64,000 nt of DNA from JANXUR01 sp038229415 (GCA_038229415.1 JBBROM010000015.1:1-64000), one strand, 5' to 3'. Counted from the first letter of the stretch, positions 17,506-26,510 are shown. Made by a program: numbers and translations. The notes: generated from the sequence alone by a model not told the origin.

Positions 17506-17994
17506 TCACTTTGTACTGATTCGCTTTAGCGCCCAATCCGGAAGTGCGGGCAGATCACTCCCCGCACTGAACTCCGTGAATGATCCGCGACCGTCGGGAT
17601 CAACCCATTGGGTGCCAGTCGCTATACCCACATCCTTACCCTTCACAGCAGCAAAGAACATAAAAGGCTTGCCCTTTACTTCAAGCCGAGTAATTCTTGC
17701 GGTGTAGAAGCGATATTGCGAAAGTATGAGGTTGCCGTTTTCGACGAAATACCATGGCATCCAGAACCATTTCGGCGCGGTATAGCTCGTGAATGTGACG
17801 CCATCTGGAAAACCTGGACGGTGGAATTGCCCTCGTTGAGTGACCGCCCCCCGCTCGGGAAGACTCCAGCCTGCGGGGTTTGTGATCTTGTTGAAAGCTG
17901 GCGAGGTTGGTACTTGTGCCGACGCAGCGAGGAACAGCGTCAGAATACAGATGGTGAGTGTACAAGTGCACACCGATGTGCGATTGAGATCCAT
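17506..17994 (-). CDS. Secreted hypothetical protein
   Basis: A 162-residue ORF with an N-terminal hydrophobic export segment (LTICILTLFLAASAQV). The mature part is rich in Trp, Phe and Tyr (APKWFWMPWYFVENGNL). No family recognised. It lies six nt from the rsmD stop in the same direction, so the two may share a transcript. Confidence 0.7.
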   Translation of the reverse strand: MDLNRTSVCTCTLTICILTLFLAASAQVPTSPAFNKITNPAGWSLPERGAVTQRGQFHRPGFPDGVTFTSYTAPKWFWMPWYFVENGNLILSQYRFYTARITRLEVKGKPFMFFAAVKGKDVGIATGTQWVDPDGRGSFTEFSAGSDLPALPDWALKRISTK

Positions 17995-18000
17995 TCTTGC

Positions 18001-18588
18001 TTAGACACCTCCGGCAAGGCCGTAGAAACTCAACCCAGCATCGCCCTGTTCCAACTTACGCGTGCGATGCAGCGCACTAAACGCTTCCCCGGGATCAAAC
18101 TTCTTCTCATGCTCGGCGATCACCAACGCGCCCTCCGCCAGCAGCGTATTCTCGCCACTCAGCGCAGTCAGCGTCTTCGCATAAGCTTCATGCATTCGCC
18201 ACGGCGGATCGAGAAATACATAGTCTGCCTTCACTCCAGTCGCCGCCAGGCGCTTCAGCCCGGTCGCCGCATCGCACTCCAGAATGTCAAAGCCCGCACT
18301 AATCCCCGCAACGCCGAGCGACGCAAGGTTTGCGCGAATCACCGCTGCCGCCTTCTTGTCAGACTCCACAAAATACACGTGCCCCGCGCCCCGGCTTAGT
18401 GCCTCGATGCCCACCGCTCCGGTGCCCGCGAACAGGTCAATCCACACCGACCCCGCCAGCGCCTGCGGATTCCCCGGCGTCAGCACATTGAACAACGTCT
18501 CGCGCAGCCGGTCGGCTGTAGGGCGAATGTCCATCCCCAGCAGCGAGCGCAGCGGGCGGCTACGAAATTTTCCGGCAATCACGCGCAA
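18001..18588 (-). CDS. rsmD: 16S rRNA (guanine966-N2)-methyltransferase
   Basis: RsmD methylates G966 of 16S rRNA using S-adenosylmethionine. LRVIAGKFRSRPL at the N-terminus, RPTADRLRETLFNVL, the SAM-binding IDLFAGTGAVGIEALSRGA and the catalytic DPPW are present. The open frame extends to an ATG at 18639, but that part overlaps an intergenic repeat and does not resemble RsmD, so the TTG at 18588 is preferred. Confidence 0.92.
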   Translation of the reverse strand: MRVIAGKFRSRPLRSLLGMDIRPTADRLRETLFNVLTPGNPQALAGSVWIDLFAGTGAVGIEALSRGAGHVYFVESDKKAAAVIRANLASLGVAGISAGFDILECDAATGLKRLAATGVKADYVFLDPPWRMHEAYAKTLTALSGENTLLAEGALVIAEHEKKFDPGEAFSALHRTRKLEQGDAGLSFYGLAGGV

Positions 18589-18609
18589 TCCGCAAACTCT
18601 CCTCGGCTC

Positions 18610-18660
18610 GTGGGGGGACGGGCGCCCTCGCCCATTCAATCGGAGTGCAGCTCCGAAAGC
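18610..18660. repeat. REP-like double-hairpin repeat, copy 1
   Basis: This 51-bp element matches the one at 59615-59665 at about 42 positions. It contains GGGACGGGCG...CGCCC and TCGGAG...CTCCGA, two potential hairpins in tandem. Here it lies between the divergent rsmD and site-2 protease genes. Confidence 0.65.
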
Positions 18661-18776
18661 TTTCCGCTGAAACCTGGATCTATCCGTTGGCGTCTAAGTG
18701 TATAGAATGAGGCATCGGCCGGAAAGCGCGTGTAGTCTTTCGCGTGCTTCGCTGCCGATGGCGCAAATTACCTGTC

Positions 18777-19979
18777 GTGCTCAAATCTCTCTCCATCCCG
18801 GCGGGCCGCATCTTTGGAGTGGAGCTACGCATTCACTGGACATTTCTGGTGCTGCTCGGCCTCGTCCTGCTGAAAGAGGTGGAGACGGGCATAATGCCCG
18901 ACCCGGCGCGCGACTTTGCGCTGGCGGCCATCTTCGCCTTTTCGGTTTTGTTGCATGAACTGGGCCACGCACTGGTCTCGAAGCTCATCGGCTCCCCGCT
19001 GCGCGCTTCCATCCTGCTGCCCATCGGCGGCATCCACGTGCTGGAAGAGAACACTGCGGATACCGATACCAATGACGCGGATAATCGCATCCCCGAGCCT
19101 ATAATCAGCGGTGCCAACCTTTCGCGATTGCAGCGCGAACTCTATCTGACCTTTGCCGGCCCTCTGGTGAATTTTGCCATGGGCACTGGCATTGCTACTG
19201 TGCTGATTCTGCTGGGTGAGCCGACTGGCAGTCTGTGGCCGCCAGTCATCCACACCACGCAATTGCTGCGCAGCGCCATGTGGGTGAACCTGGGTCTCGC
19301 GCTGGCGAACCTTGTACCCGCATTCCCCACCGACGCCGGACGCCTGCTGCGCTGGTGGCTGGCGCATCGTCCCCATCCCCTGGCCAACTACCTCAGCGCT
19401 ACCCGCCGTGCCGTCACCATCGGACAGTCTATTGCCATGACGGCCATGCTCGGCGGCATCATTTCCAACAACATTTGGCTGGCTCTGTTCGGGTTTTCGG
19501 TGTTCATCGGAGCCAAGCTGGAAGAGCGCTCCGCCATCTTTCACGCGGTGCTCGAATCGGTGCGGCTGGAAGAGGTGATGCTCACCGACTTTGCCACGCT
19601 TGCTCCGTCCGACACGCTGGAAGATGCCTTCGACCGCGCCGTCCACACCTTGCAGGATGATTTCCCGGTCGTGCGCGAAAGCGCCATGGTGGGCGTAGTG
19701 TCGCGGCAAAGCATTCTGCTTGCGTTGAAAGACGACGGCAACAGCTACGTGCAAGGCGTCATGGATCGCTTTTATGAAGTGGCCCATCGCGGCGAGTCAC
19801 TGGCATGGGCCTTCCGCAAACTCGCCTCACACCAGCACACGCTCATTCCGGTGCTGGAAGTGCGCGGCGAAGGCGACGCCCAGCAGCAACGGCTGGTAGG
19901 CATTGTCACGCTACAAAACCTGATGCACTCCATGCAACTACTGGCGGAAAGCAAAAAGTTGAAGCAGTCGGCGGAGTGA
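18777..19979 (+). CDS. Site-2 protease family protein with CBS domains
   Basis: An M50-type intramembrane zinc protease of about 400 residues. The motif SVLLHELGHALVSKLIGSP (HExxH) lies near residue 60, and the second metal motif LVPAFPTDAGRLLRWWLAHR near residue 190 provides the third ligand Asp. The C-terminal third looks like a CBS pair (VMLTDFATLAPSDTLEDAFD), a likely nucleotide sensor. The start is uncertain: GTG at 18777 fits best, GTG at 18744 is possible. Confidence 0.9.
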   Translation: MLKSLSIPAGRIFGVELRIHWTFLVLLGLVLLKEVETGIMPDPARDFALAAIFAFSVLLHELGHALVSKLIGSPLRASILLPIGGIHVLEENTADTDTNDADNRIPEPIISGANLSRLQRELYLTFAGPLVNFAMGTGIATVLILLGEPTGSLWPPVIHTTQLLRSAMWVNLGLALANLVPAFPTDAGRLLRWWLAHRPHPLANYLSATRRAVTIGQSIAMTAMLGGIISNNIWLALFGFSVFIGAKLEERSAIFHAVLESVRLEEVMLTDFATLAPSDTLEDAFDRAVHTLQDDFPVVRESAMVGVVSRQSILLALKDDGNSYVQGVMDRFYEVAHRGESLAWAFRKLASHQHTLIPVLEVRGEGDAQQQRLVGIVTLQNLMHSMQLLAESKKLKQSAE

Positions 19980-20000
19980 GTGGCACGTATAAGAAATGAA

Positions 20001-20028
20001 AAAGGGCGACCATATTCTGTCGCCCTTT
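20001..20028. terminator. Bidirectional terminator between site-2 protease gene and serA
   Basis: A perfect 10-bp stem AAAGGGCGAC (20001-20010) / GTCGCCCTTT (20019-20028) with an 8-nt loop sits between two convergent genes. A and T runs at the stem base let it work on both strands. Confidence 0.8.
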
Positions 20029-20050
20029 GACGTTCTGTAAGACACACCGC

Positions 20051-21649
20051 TTACAGCCGTAGCGTGCGCGCTTCCAGCACCGCGTCGAAAGCCCGCAGCG
20101 CTGCAATCACCGTTTCATTGGCCGGACTATCCACATCCAGCAGAGCCACCGCTTCACGCACGCCATCCGGCTGGGTCGGCTCTTCGCGGCGGCCAAGCGA
20201 GAAATTGGCAATGTTGATGTTGTGCTGGCCCAGCGTTGTGCCCACACGCCCAATCACGCCTGGCACGTCGCGATTGCGCAAGTAAATCAGCTGATTGCCC
20301 AGCGGCGCTTCAATGTCAATGCCGTTCACATGCAGTAAGCGCGGTGAGCGGCCATGCAGCACCGTGCCACGCACTTCGCTCTCGCTGACGGAAGTTTTCA
20401 TCGTGAGCGCCAGCACGTCTTCTTTACCGCCCGCCGAGTGCTCGCGCTTGGATTCATGCACGCGAATGCCCGCGCCTTCCGCCATCGCCGCCGCGTTCAC
20501 CACATTCACCGGATCATGCAGCGTGCCATCGAGCAGTCCCTTGAGCACGGCGTTGCGCACCAAGTCGGTCTTCCACTCGGTAAGGCGCCCGCTGTAACGC
20601 AGATTCACCTCTTCCGGACGCCCATCATTCAGCTGCGCCAGCAGGCGGCCCATGCGCTCGGCCAGCACCATAAAGGGCTGCATCTCGACGTACTCTTCAT
20701 ACGAAACTGAAGGTACGTTCACCGCATTCTGGATCACGCCATGCTTCAGATATTCCTTGACCTGCATCGCGATCTGCACGCCCACAGCTTCTTGCGCTTC
20801 GGCTGTCGAGCCCCCGAGGTGCGGCGTTACGATCACGTTTTCCAGTCCAATCAGCGGGCTCGACTTTGGCGGCTCTTCTATGAATACGTCAATCGCAGCC
20901 GCACCCACCTGGCCCGACTTCACTGCATCCGCCAGATCGGCTTCGTTGATGAGTTCACCGCGCGCGCAGTTAACAATGCGCACGCCCTTCTTCATCTGCT
21001 GCAGCGTCTCCGCGTTGATCAGGCCATCCGTCTGCGGCGTGAGCGCCATGTGCAGCGTCAGATAGTCCGCCGTCGCCAGCACTTCTTTCAACTCGGCGAG
21101 CTTGATGCCCTTTTCGCGCGCCACCAGCGGCGACACAAAAGGATCGTAGCCAATCACTTCCATGTCGAACGCAACCGCGCGCCGCGCCACTTCCATGCCA
21201 ATTTTTCCGAGCCCGAGTACGCCCAGCTTCTTGCCGCGCAACTCAGTACCTTGCAGCGACTTCTTTTCCCACTTGCCAGCATGTAGCAGAGCATTCGCAC
21301 GGCACAAGTGGCGCGCCATCGCCAGCATCATCAGCAAAGTATGCTCGGCGACCGCAACTGCATTCGCGCCGGGCGTGTTCATCACTGCAATACCCTTGCG
21401 CGTCGCAGCGTCGAGATCCACATTGTCCACGCCTACGCCTGCACGCCCAATCACGCGCAGATTTTTGCCTGCATGTTCGAGCAGCGCTGCGTCCACCTTC
21501 ACCGCCGAGCGCACCAACAGCGCATCCGCATCGGCCAGCAGTTCAGGCAATTTGCCCGCGCACTCTTCCGGAGTCACGACTGTCCAACCCGGTTCCTGCA
21601 ACGCCTTGAGTGCAGAGGACGAAATTTTTTCTGCCACGAGAATCTTCAT
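20051..21649 (-). CDS. serA: D-3-phosphoglycerate dehydrogenase
   Basis: SerA carries out the first step of serine synthesis. The 532 residues match the long form: substrate and NAD domains, then an intervening domain and a C-terminal ACT domain (PGVIGRVGTTLGQHNINIANFSLGRR), where serine may inhibit. Seen are the NAD motif LGLGKIGMEVA, the catalytic Arg in VNCARGELINE and the catalytic His in TPHLGGST. The start overlaps the stop of the upstream aminotransferase by 1 nt, so the two form an operon. Confidence 0.96.
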   Translation of the reverse strand: MKILVAEKISSSALKALQEPGWTVVTPEECAGKLPELLADADALLVRSAVKVDAALLEHAGKNLRVIGRAGVGVDNVDLDAATRKGIAVMNTPGANAVAVAEHTLLMMLAMARHLCRANALLHAGKWEKKSLQGTELRGKKLGVLGLGKIGMEVARRAVAFDMEVIGYDPFVSPLVAREKGIKLAELKEVLATADYLTLHMALTPQTDGLINAETLQQMKKGVRIVNCARGELINEADLADAVKSGQVGAAAIDVFIEEPPKSSPLIGLENVIVTPHLGGSTAEAQEAVGVQIAMQVKEYLKHGVIQNAVNVPSVSYEEYVEMQPFMVLAERMGRLLAQLNDGRPEEVNLRYSGRLTEWKTDLVRNAVLKGLLDGTLHDPVNVVNAAAMAEGAGIRVHESKREHSAGGKEDVLALTMKTSVSESEVRGTVLHGRSPRLLHVNGIDIEAPLGNQLIYLRNRDVPGVIGRVGTTLGQHNINIANFSLGRREEPTQPDGVREAVALLDVDSPANETVIAALRAFDAVLEARTLRL

Positions 21650-22854
21650 TACGCCCCCGCTTTCTGTGCGTGGGCAGCCGCGTAAACTTCTTGCGCGGCT
21701 TTGACGGCGACACCCGCCTGCAGCGGTTTGCCCGTGACCTTGGCGACCACTAGCTCCATCGCGCCTGCTAGACCGATTGTGTCCAGGTAGTCGTAGTAGC
21801 CAAGATGCGCCACGCGGAACAACTTACCCTTCATCTCGTCGCCTTGTCCGTTGGCCACGACCATGCCGAACTGCTCGCGCAGCGCTTTAACGATGGCACC
21901 CGAGTCCACACCTTCCGGCGCGACGATCGCCGTCGCAGCCGCTCCCGGATTCCCCGCAGAGAACAGTGGGAGCCCCAACGCTGTCGCAGCCGCACGCGTC
22001 ATCGCCGCACACAGCTCGGCGGAATCAATCAGCGCGACCGTGCCTGCCCGCAAATCGCCCATGCCCATGCAGCGGATGTAGTCCAGCGCATTGCTCATGC
22101 CAGCTACCAGCGCGGTCGCGGCGGTGTAAGCCGTCTCACCCTTGGCCTGCGACTTGCGCTCTTTGCGCAGATCAAAATAGAAACGCGGCGTCGTCGCCGT
22201 GTCCATGCGCTTCCATGCTGCTTCGCTCACCGCCAAATACGCCAGCCCCGGAGGAATCATCAACGCCTTCTGCGATCCACCAACGATCACGTCAATGCCC
22301 CAGCCATCCACGTCAAAATGCGTGGTGCCCAGTCCGGTGATCGCGTCCACCACCAGCAGGGTGTCATTTCCTGCGGTGTTCGCTTCCTTCACCAGCCCGG
22401 CGACGCCCTGCACGTTGTGCCGCGCGCCGGTGGAAGTCTCATTCGCCTGCATATAAACGCACTTGGGACTCGGCGTTTTCGTCAACGCCTCACGCACCTC
22501 CTCCAGATCAAACGTCTGACCATAAGGCTTGCTGACCACCTCCGGCTTGCAACCGTAAGTCTTGGCGATACTGGTCCAGCGCTCGCCAAACTTGCCTGCC
22601 GAAAGCACCAGCACCGCATCGCCGGGAGACGTCAGGTTCGTCACCGCACTTTCCATCGCGCCCGTGCCCGTGGACGAAAGAATTATCACGTCATTCTTGG
22701 TGCCGATGAATTCCTTCAGGTCGGCCAGTGTCTTCGAAAATAGCGCCTTGAACTCCGGCGTGCGATGATGCATGCCAGCCGCAGCCATGGCCATTTGTGC
22801 CGACGGGAGCATCGCCGCCGGACCGGGAGTGAACAAACGATCTTTACGCAGCAT
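21649..22854 (-). CDS. Class V PLP aminotransferase, probable serine-pathway enzyme
   Basis: A 401-residue fold type I, class V aminotransferase of the alanine-glyoxylate/serine-pyruvate group. The N-terminal LFTPGPAAMLPSAQMAMA, the PLP-phosphate loop SSTGTGAMESAV, the Asp in VVDAITGLGT and the Schiff-base lysine in VGGSQKALMIPPGL are visible. Overlap with serA suggests it makes phosphoserine from 3-phosphohydroxypyruvate in place of canonical SerC. The reverse role, glyoxylate or pyruvate transamination, cannot be excluded. Confidence 0.9.
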   Translation of the reverse strand: MLRKDRLFTPGPAAMLPSAQMAMAAAGMHHRTPEFKALFSKTLADLKEFIGTKNDVIILSSTGTGAMESAVTNLTSPGDAVLVLSAGKFGERWTSIAKTYGCKPEVVSKPYGQTFDLEEVREALTKTPSPKCVYMQANETSTGARHNVQGVAGLVKEANTAGNDTLLVVDAITGLGTTHFDVDGWGIDVIVGGSQKALMIPPGLAYLAVSEAAWKRMDTATTPRFYFDLRKERKSQAKGETAYTAATALVAGMSNALDYIRCMGMGDLRAGTVALIDSAELCAAMTRAAATALGLPLFSAGNPGAAATAIVAPEGVDSGAIVKALREQFGMVVANGQGDEMKGKLFRVAHLGYYDYLDTIGLAGAMELVVAKVTGKPLQAGVAVKAAQEVYAAAHAQKAGA

Positions 22855-23133
22855 TGTTAGGATTGCCTTTCCAGACTTCGAGAATGAATTTTCACTGATG
22901 CGGGTTCGAACTCCGGCCGCTTCGTCGCTTTGCCAGAGTTTCTGCGTGTTCGCCAGAACGCGAAGCAGAAGGGTTCAGGGGCCTATCGAAGCCTTATCCA
23001 GCGCGTGCTTAAAATCATAATCGCCACCACTGTGCACCCGCAACCTTGCACCATCACAAAACCAGATACGGCGTAGCGCTTAGACTGATCCTGGCGTGAA
23101 CGAACACTGGCCGACGCCAAGCAGGTGGCATCA

Positions 23134-23598
23134 ATGAGCATGGATAACACTTCACTACAGCGATTCCTAACCGCACAGGCGGATTGCGGATACGAAGACG
23201 TTCTGGCTGAACTGCGCCACGGGCGCAAGGTTGGCCACTGGATATGGTTCATATTCCCCCAGCTCAGAGGGTTGGGGCAATCCACGACGTCCGAGTTTTA
23301 CGGAATCCGTGGCTTGGCCGAGGCTGTCGCGTACTTGCAACATCCCATCCTTGGGCCTCGCCTCCGCGAGTGCGTGGCATCGGTACTCAGCGTGGAGGGC
23401 GTAACCGCAGAGCAGATATTTGGCTTCCCCGACGTACTCAAGTTCCACAGCTCATTGACTCTGTTTTCACGCGCAGCCCGAGAACTAGGAGAAGAAGAAG
23501 AACACCTGGTGTTCCGCGACGCGCTCCACAGGTATTACGGTGGCCAGGAGGACGGTCGTACTCTGGCCCTGCTCGGTCGAGCGTCTGACCACCTATAA
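23134..23598 (+). CDS. DUF1810 family protein
   Basis: A 154-residue protein of the DUF1810 family. The block VGHWIWFIFPQLRGLGQS is the family hallmark, followed by LGPRLRECVASVL and IFGFPDVLKFHSSLTLFSRAA. Biochemical role unknown. The start is MSMDNTSLQRFL at 23134; the frame is open slightly upstream at a GTG. It overlaps nothing and is 7 nt from yqeY. The 279 nt upstream (22855-23133) hold no recognisable gene and should contain promoters for this gene and the divergent aminotransferase. Confidence 0.9.
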   Translation: MSMDNTSLQRFLTAQADCGYEDVLAELRHGRKVGHWIWFIFPQLRGLGQSTTSEFYGIRGLAEAVAYLQHPILGPRLRECVASVLSVEGVTAEQIFGFPDVLKFHSSLTLFSRAARELGEEEEHLVFRDALHRYYGGQEDGRTLALLGRASDHL

Positions 23599-23605
23599 TT
23601 TGCCC

Positions 23606-24088
23606 ATGAGCTTAGTCGAGCAAATTCAGAAAGATATCGTCACCGCCATGAAGGCGAAGGACGAACACCGCCTCTCCACCCTGCGCATGGTGAAGTCTGC
23701 GCTTAAGAACCGCGAGATTGACAATCGCAGCGCTGATGGAAGCCCGGCGCTGGAAGAAAAAGAGGCCCAGCAGGTGCTCTCCACGCTGATCAAGCAGCGC
23801 AAGGAGTCGGTGGAAGCCTTCACTAAGGGCAATCGCCCGGAGATGGCCGCGCAAGAGCAGGCGGAGATTGGCATGATCGAAGCCTACCTGCCCAAGGCCG
23901 CCAGCGAAGAAGACATAGTCGCCGGAGTCCGCGCCGCGATTGCGGAAATGAAGGCAGCAGGCGCGTCACTGACCATGAAAGACATGGGCACAGTGATCAA
24001 GGCCGCCATGGCCAAATTCGCCGCCGCCGACATCCGCGTAGACGGCAAACTGGTGAGCGAAACGGTGAAGCGGGAACTGGGAGCGTAA
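23606..24088 (+). CDS. yqeY: GatB/YqeY domain protein
   Basis: A 160-residue protein resembling the tail domain of GatB: MSLVEQIQKDIVTAMKAKDE, STLRMVKSALKNREI, then IEAYLPKAASEEDI and the C-terminal DGKLVSETVKREL. YqeY proteins are thought to bind tRNA, but the cellular role is unclear. The start at 23606 gives the family N-terminus; a frame open from 23540 only overlaps the upstream gene. Confidence 0.93.
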   Translation: MSLVEQIQKDIVTAMKAKDEHRLSTLRMVKSALKNREIDNRSADGSPALEEKEAQQVLSTLIKQRKESVEAFTKGNRPEMAAQEQAEIGMIEAYLPKAASEEDIVAGVRAAIAEMKAAGASLTMKDMGTVIKAAMAKFAAADIRVDGKLVSETVKRELGA

Positions 24089-24108
24089 GGGAAGGAGCCG
24101 ATCTGGAA

Positions 24109-25251
24109 ATGGGGTACATTGCGAAGCGGTTAATCATCCTGACATTCTGCACGCTAGGGGTGCTCTCTCACGGGGTCATTTGCGCGCAAGACCGAGCCCT
24201 ACTTGCGGAGGGTGACTATATCGCTTTGACAAAGAGCGGCTCTAAGCCACTCTCATATTGGAAACTTTGGCACCTCAATAGTGCGGAATTTGAGGTAATC
24301 GACTCGGGGGTGCGAAACGCATCTGCCATTCAAACGTTTCGTTTTGACTCACAGTTCGTGCCCAGCGGGTTCTCGATCAAGGCCGGCGATTGGGCTTCTC
24401 CTGACTCTGGGCTCGCCAGGGCGCTGCCTAGATATGAGATTTCATGTGCATACAAAGTCAAGGAGTTGACCTGTGAAACCCGATCGGGGGATGGTCCAAA
24501 ATCGACAAAAACGGTTTTGGCTGTGTCCCCATATGTCGTTGTCGGCGAATTCTACGATCTCGACTTTGCGTGGTTCTTGACAGGTGTTGTCCATGCTGCA
24601 TCTAGCGGAAAGACCAGAAACGGTTTGGTGAATGTGTATGCGATTACAGACGGCAAGACTGGGGGGATAGGATTGGAACCCGATAAGCCCATTCAAGTCA
24701 TCTCCAATGGCGACGGAGAAGCTATGGCTCTGGGCCAAATGCAGACCATACGGAAATATAAATGGGATTCGATGAACATGGCGGCGACACCTCAGGGCTT
24801 GGTCGTCCGGCTGGGCATGGCGCCGGATCCAGAACTTGGTTTTGCAATTGACAACTACAAAGAGTATGAGCCCTGGGGCGTACCGTTTGGGAGTATCGCC
24901 AATGTAGCGGCGTCAACTCCTTCTGATACAGCGTCGAAAACCGCTGTTCGGGTCCAAGTTGCTGCTGGTGTCATGATTGGTTCTCTGGTTCATCGAGTTC
25001 AACCTGCGTACCCCACAACAGCAAAGCTAGACAAGATACAGGGAAAGGTTCTGTTGCGTGCAGTGATCAACACGGAAGGTGAAGTGACCGAGGTAGACCC
25101 AATCTCTGGGCCGAGCGAACTTATTGTCGCGGCAGTTGAGGCAGTGAAACAGTGGCAGTATCGACCATATCGATCGCAAGGGCAGCCGGTAGAAGTTGAG
25201 ACAACGATCCAAATCAACTTTTTATTAGCGGATAGGGATAGGAAGCCCTAG
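24109..25251 (+). CDS. Secreted protein with C-terminal TonB domain
   Basis: A 380-residue protein with a signal peptide (RLIILTFCTLGVLSHGVICA) and a mature part with no familiar motif for about 270 residues. The C-terminus is a TonB_C-type domain: VQPAYPTTAKLDKIQGKVLLRAVI, then WQYRPYRSQGQPVEVETTIQINF. No transmembrane anchor other than the signal peptide is seen, so it may not be a true energy transducer. Codon usage is somewhat richer in A/T than its neighbours, hinting at acquired DNA at the edge of the accessory zone. Confidence 0.78.
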   Translation: MGYIAKRLIILTFCTLGVLSHGVICAQDRALLAEGDYIALTKSGSKPLSYWKLWHLNSAEFEVIDSGVRNASAIQTFRFDSQFVPSGFSIKAGDWASPDSGLARALPRYEISCAYKVKELTCETRSGDGPKSTKTVLAVSPYVVVGEFYDLDFAWFLTGVVHAASSGKTRNGLVNVYAITDGKTGGIGLEPDKPIQVISNGDGEAMALGQMQTIRKYKWDSMNMAATPQGLVVRLGMAPDPELGFAIDNYKEYEPWGVPFGSIANVAASTPSDTASKTAVRVQVAAGVMIGSLVHRVQPAYPTTAKLDKIQGKVLLRAVINTEGEVTEVDPISGPSELIVAAVEAVKQWQYRPYRSQGQPVEVETTIQINFLLADRDRKP

Positions 25252-25317
25252 CAGCCCGTATGACGACACGCGGGCCGGGTGCCCTACGTCTCGCCTTTGA
25301 GACGGGAGTGATCGCAG

Positions 25318-25372
25318 CGCAAGTTACTTCTCCCGCTGCCACTCGCGGTACGCTTCGCTCTTGCTCACGCCC
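25318..25372. repeat. Direct repeat, left copy (displaced rsmI 3' end)
   Basis: This 55-bp stretch matches 26456-26510 at 52 of 55 positions. Read on the minus strand it encodes GVSKSEAYREWQREK and a TAA stop, the same residues as the end of RsmI. All three differences are synonymous. It marks the left edge of the PIN/HTH insert. Confidence 0.9.
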
Positions 25373-25946
25373 TACCAACTCCCGACTCAACCAGCGCAAC
25401 AAATTCCTCAGCCTGGTGCCTCTCGCGAAGCAACTGCGTCACGTAGCTCCGGCCTTGTCGAATTGCCGCCGCTTGCGCGTCCAGCTTCTCCAGCACAACC
25501 GCCGGATTCAGGTGGAATTGATTGACGAGAAATTTGTCTGGAGTAATGACTGCAAGCCCGTAAGCCGCGAGGATTTGTGCCGGGAAATGCCTGACGTTAT
25601 AGGTGAGTATTTCATGGGCCTTGCCCCGAATGCCTGCTGCGACGACGTGCCGGTCATCCTCATCAGGAATGCCCGCTAGTGCCGACATAAAATCGGCGGG
25701 GACTCCGATGTTGGCTTCCGGAAAGTACTCCCTCATCACACTGATCCGGCGCTGCGCCTGAGCCGAGGTTCGGCCCAGCTTCTCGACCATGGTCTTTCTG
25801 ACTTCTTCCAGTAGGGTATCGCTCCACACCGGCTTGTAGGTCGCAGGCTCGGATGCCAGTCGAAGCAGCAGATCGCAAATTGGCATCGGAACCAGTACAC
25901 ACGCATCCAGAACGACCGTGTACTCATTGTCTGGAGTGATAATCAT
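25365..25946 (-). CDS. PIN-domain protein, probable VapC-like toxin
   Basis: A 193-residue PIN domain, a nuclease fold used by VapC toxins. The first acidic residue is in YTVVLDACVLVP, another acidic cluster is in LLEEV, and the later pair is in GIPDEDDRHVVAAG, with LTYNVRHFP near the end. These fit the four-acid metal site. The gene follows a helix-turn-helix gene after 3 nt, typical antitoxin-first order. Its last codons and stop (GCG TGA) lie in the left direct repeat, so the repeat supplies the end of this gene. Longer than most VapC (about 130). Confidence 0.85.
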   Translation of the reverse strand: MIITPDNEYTVVLDACVLVPMPICDLLLRLASEPATYKPVWSDTLLEEVRKTMVEKLGRTSAQAQRRISVMREYFPEANIGVPADFMSALAGIPDEDDRHVVAAGIRGKAHEILTYNVRHFPAQILAAYGLAVITPDKFLVNQFHLNPAVVLEKLDAQAAAIRQGRSYVTQLLRERHQAEEFVALVESGVGRA

Positions 25947-25949
25947 CGG

Positions 25950-26396
25950 CTACTGCTGGTAGATTCCTTCCTCAAACTCCGAGCGAGTCAGGCTGTCCAA
26001 CGCCAGACGACGCGCTGCGTCCCGCTTCGCCTTGTAGGCCAATAAGTCGCGAACATACACTCGGCGGTGCGTCCCCACTTTATGGAACGGCAATTCGTTT
26101 CGCTCCAGTAACTCGACAAAGAACTGCCGCGACATTCCCAGAATCCGGCTTGCTTCCATGGTGGTGAGCGGAGCGTTGCTCTGCAAAATGGTCACAGAAT
26201 GCCCCTCCTTGATATCAGCCAGAAGTCGGCATAGAAACGAATACAAACTAGTCGGCAAAACTTCTGTTTTCCCGTCGGTCCCGATCAGTTTCACTTCGGA
26301 CTGCATCAGCTCCAGGTAGATCTGCGCAATTTCGAGCTTGTCTGCGTTCGAAAGTGGGACGCCAGACTCTGGTTTCGATATCCTCGATGTCTTCAT
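25950..26396 (-). CDS. Excisionase-type HTH protein, probable cognate antitoxin
   Basis: A 148-residue protein with a MerR/excisionase-type helix-turn-helix at about residues 75-120: LTTMEASRILGMSRQFFVELL, then PFHKVGTHRRVYVRDLLAYK. The acidic C-terminal tail (LDSLTRSEFEEGIYQQ) could wrap the toxin. It sits upstream of the PIN gene and would repress the module's own promoter. No other gene fits in the insert, which ends just beyond this gene's promoter. Confidence 0.83.
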   Translation of the reverse strand: MKTSRISKPESGVPLSNADKLEIAQIYLELMQSEVKLIGTDGKTEVLPTSLYSFLCRLLADIKEGHSVTILQSNAPLTTMEASRILGMSRQFFVELLERNELPFHKVGTHRRVYVRDLLAYKAKRDAARRLALDSLTRSEFEEGIYQQ

Positions 26397-26455
26397 TATT
26401 CGGCACCTCGCTAAACGCTACAACTGCAACCATAATCTCGCATAAGCGCTATAAA

Positions 26456-26510
26456 CGCAAGTTACTTCTCTCGCTGCCACTCGCGGTAAGCCTCGCTCTT
26501 GCTCACGCCC
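26456..26510. repeat. Direct repeat, right copy (3' end of intact rsmI)
   Basis: The right copy covers the last 49 nt of rsmI including its stop, plus 6 nt downstream. With the left copy it brackets 1083 bp carrying only the PIN/HTH pair. Confidence 0.9.

Noticed and set aside
25252..25317. Hairpin CGTCTC/GAGACG left of the direct repeat
   Set aside because: Short stem with no second copy in the window; may be part of a repeat family but cannot be shown.
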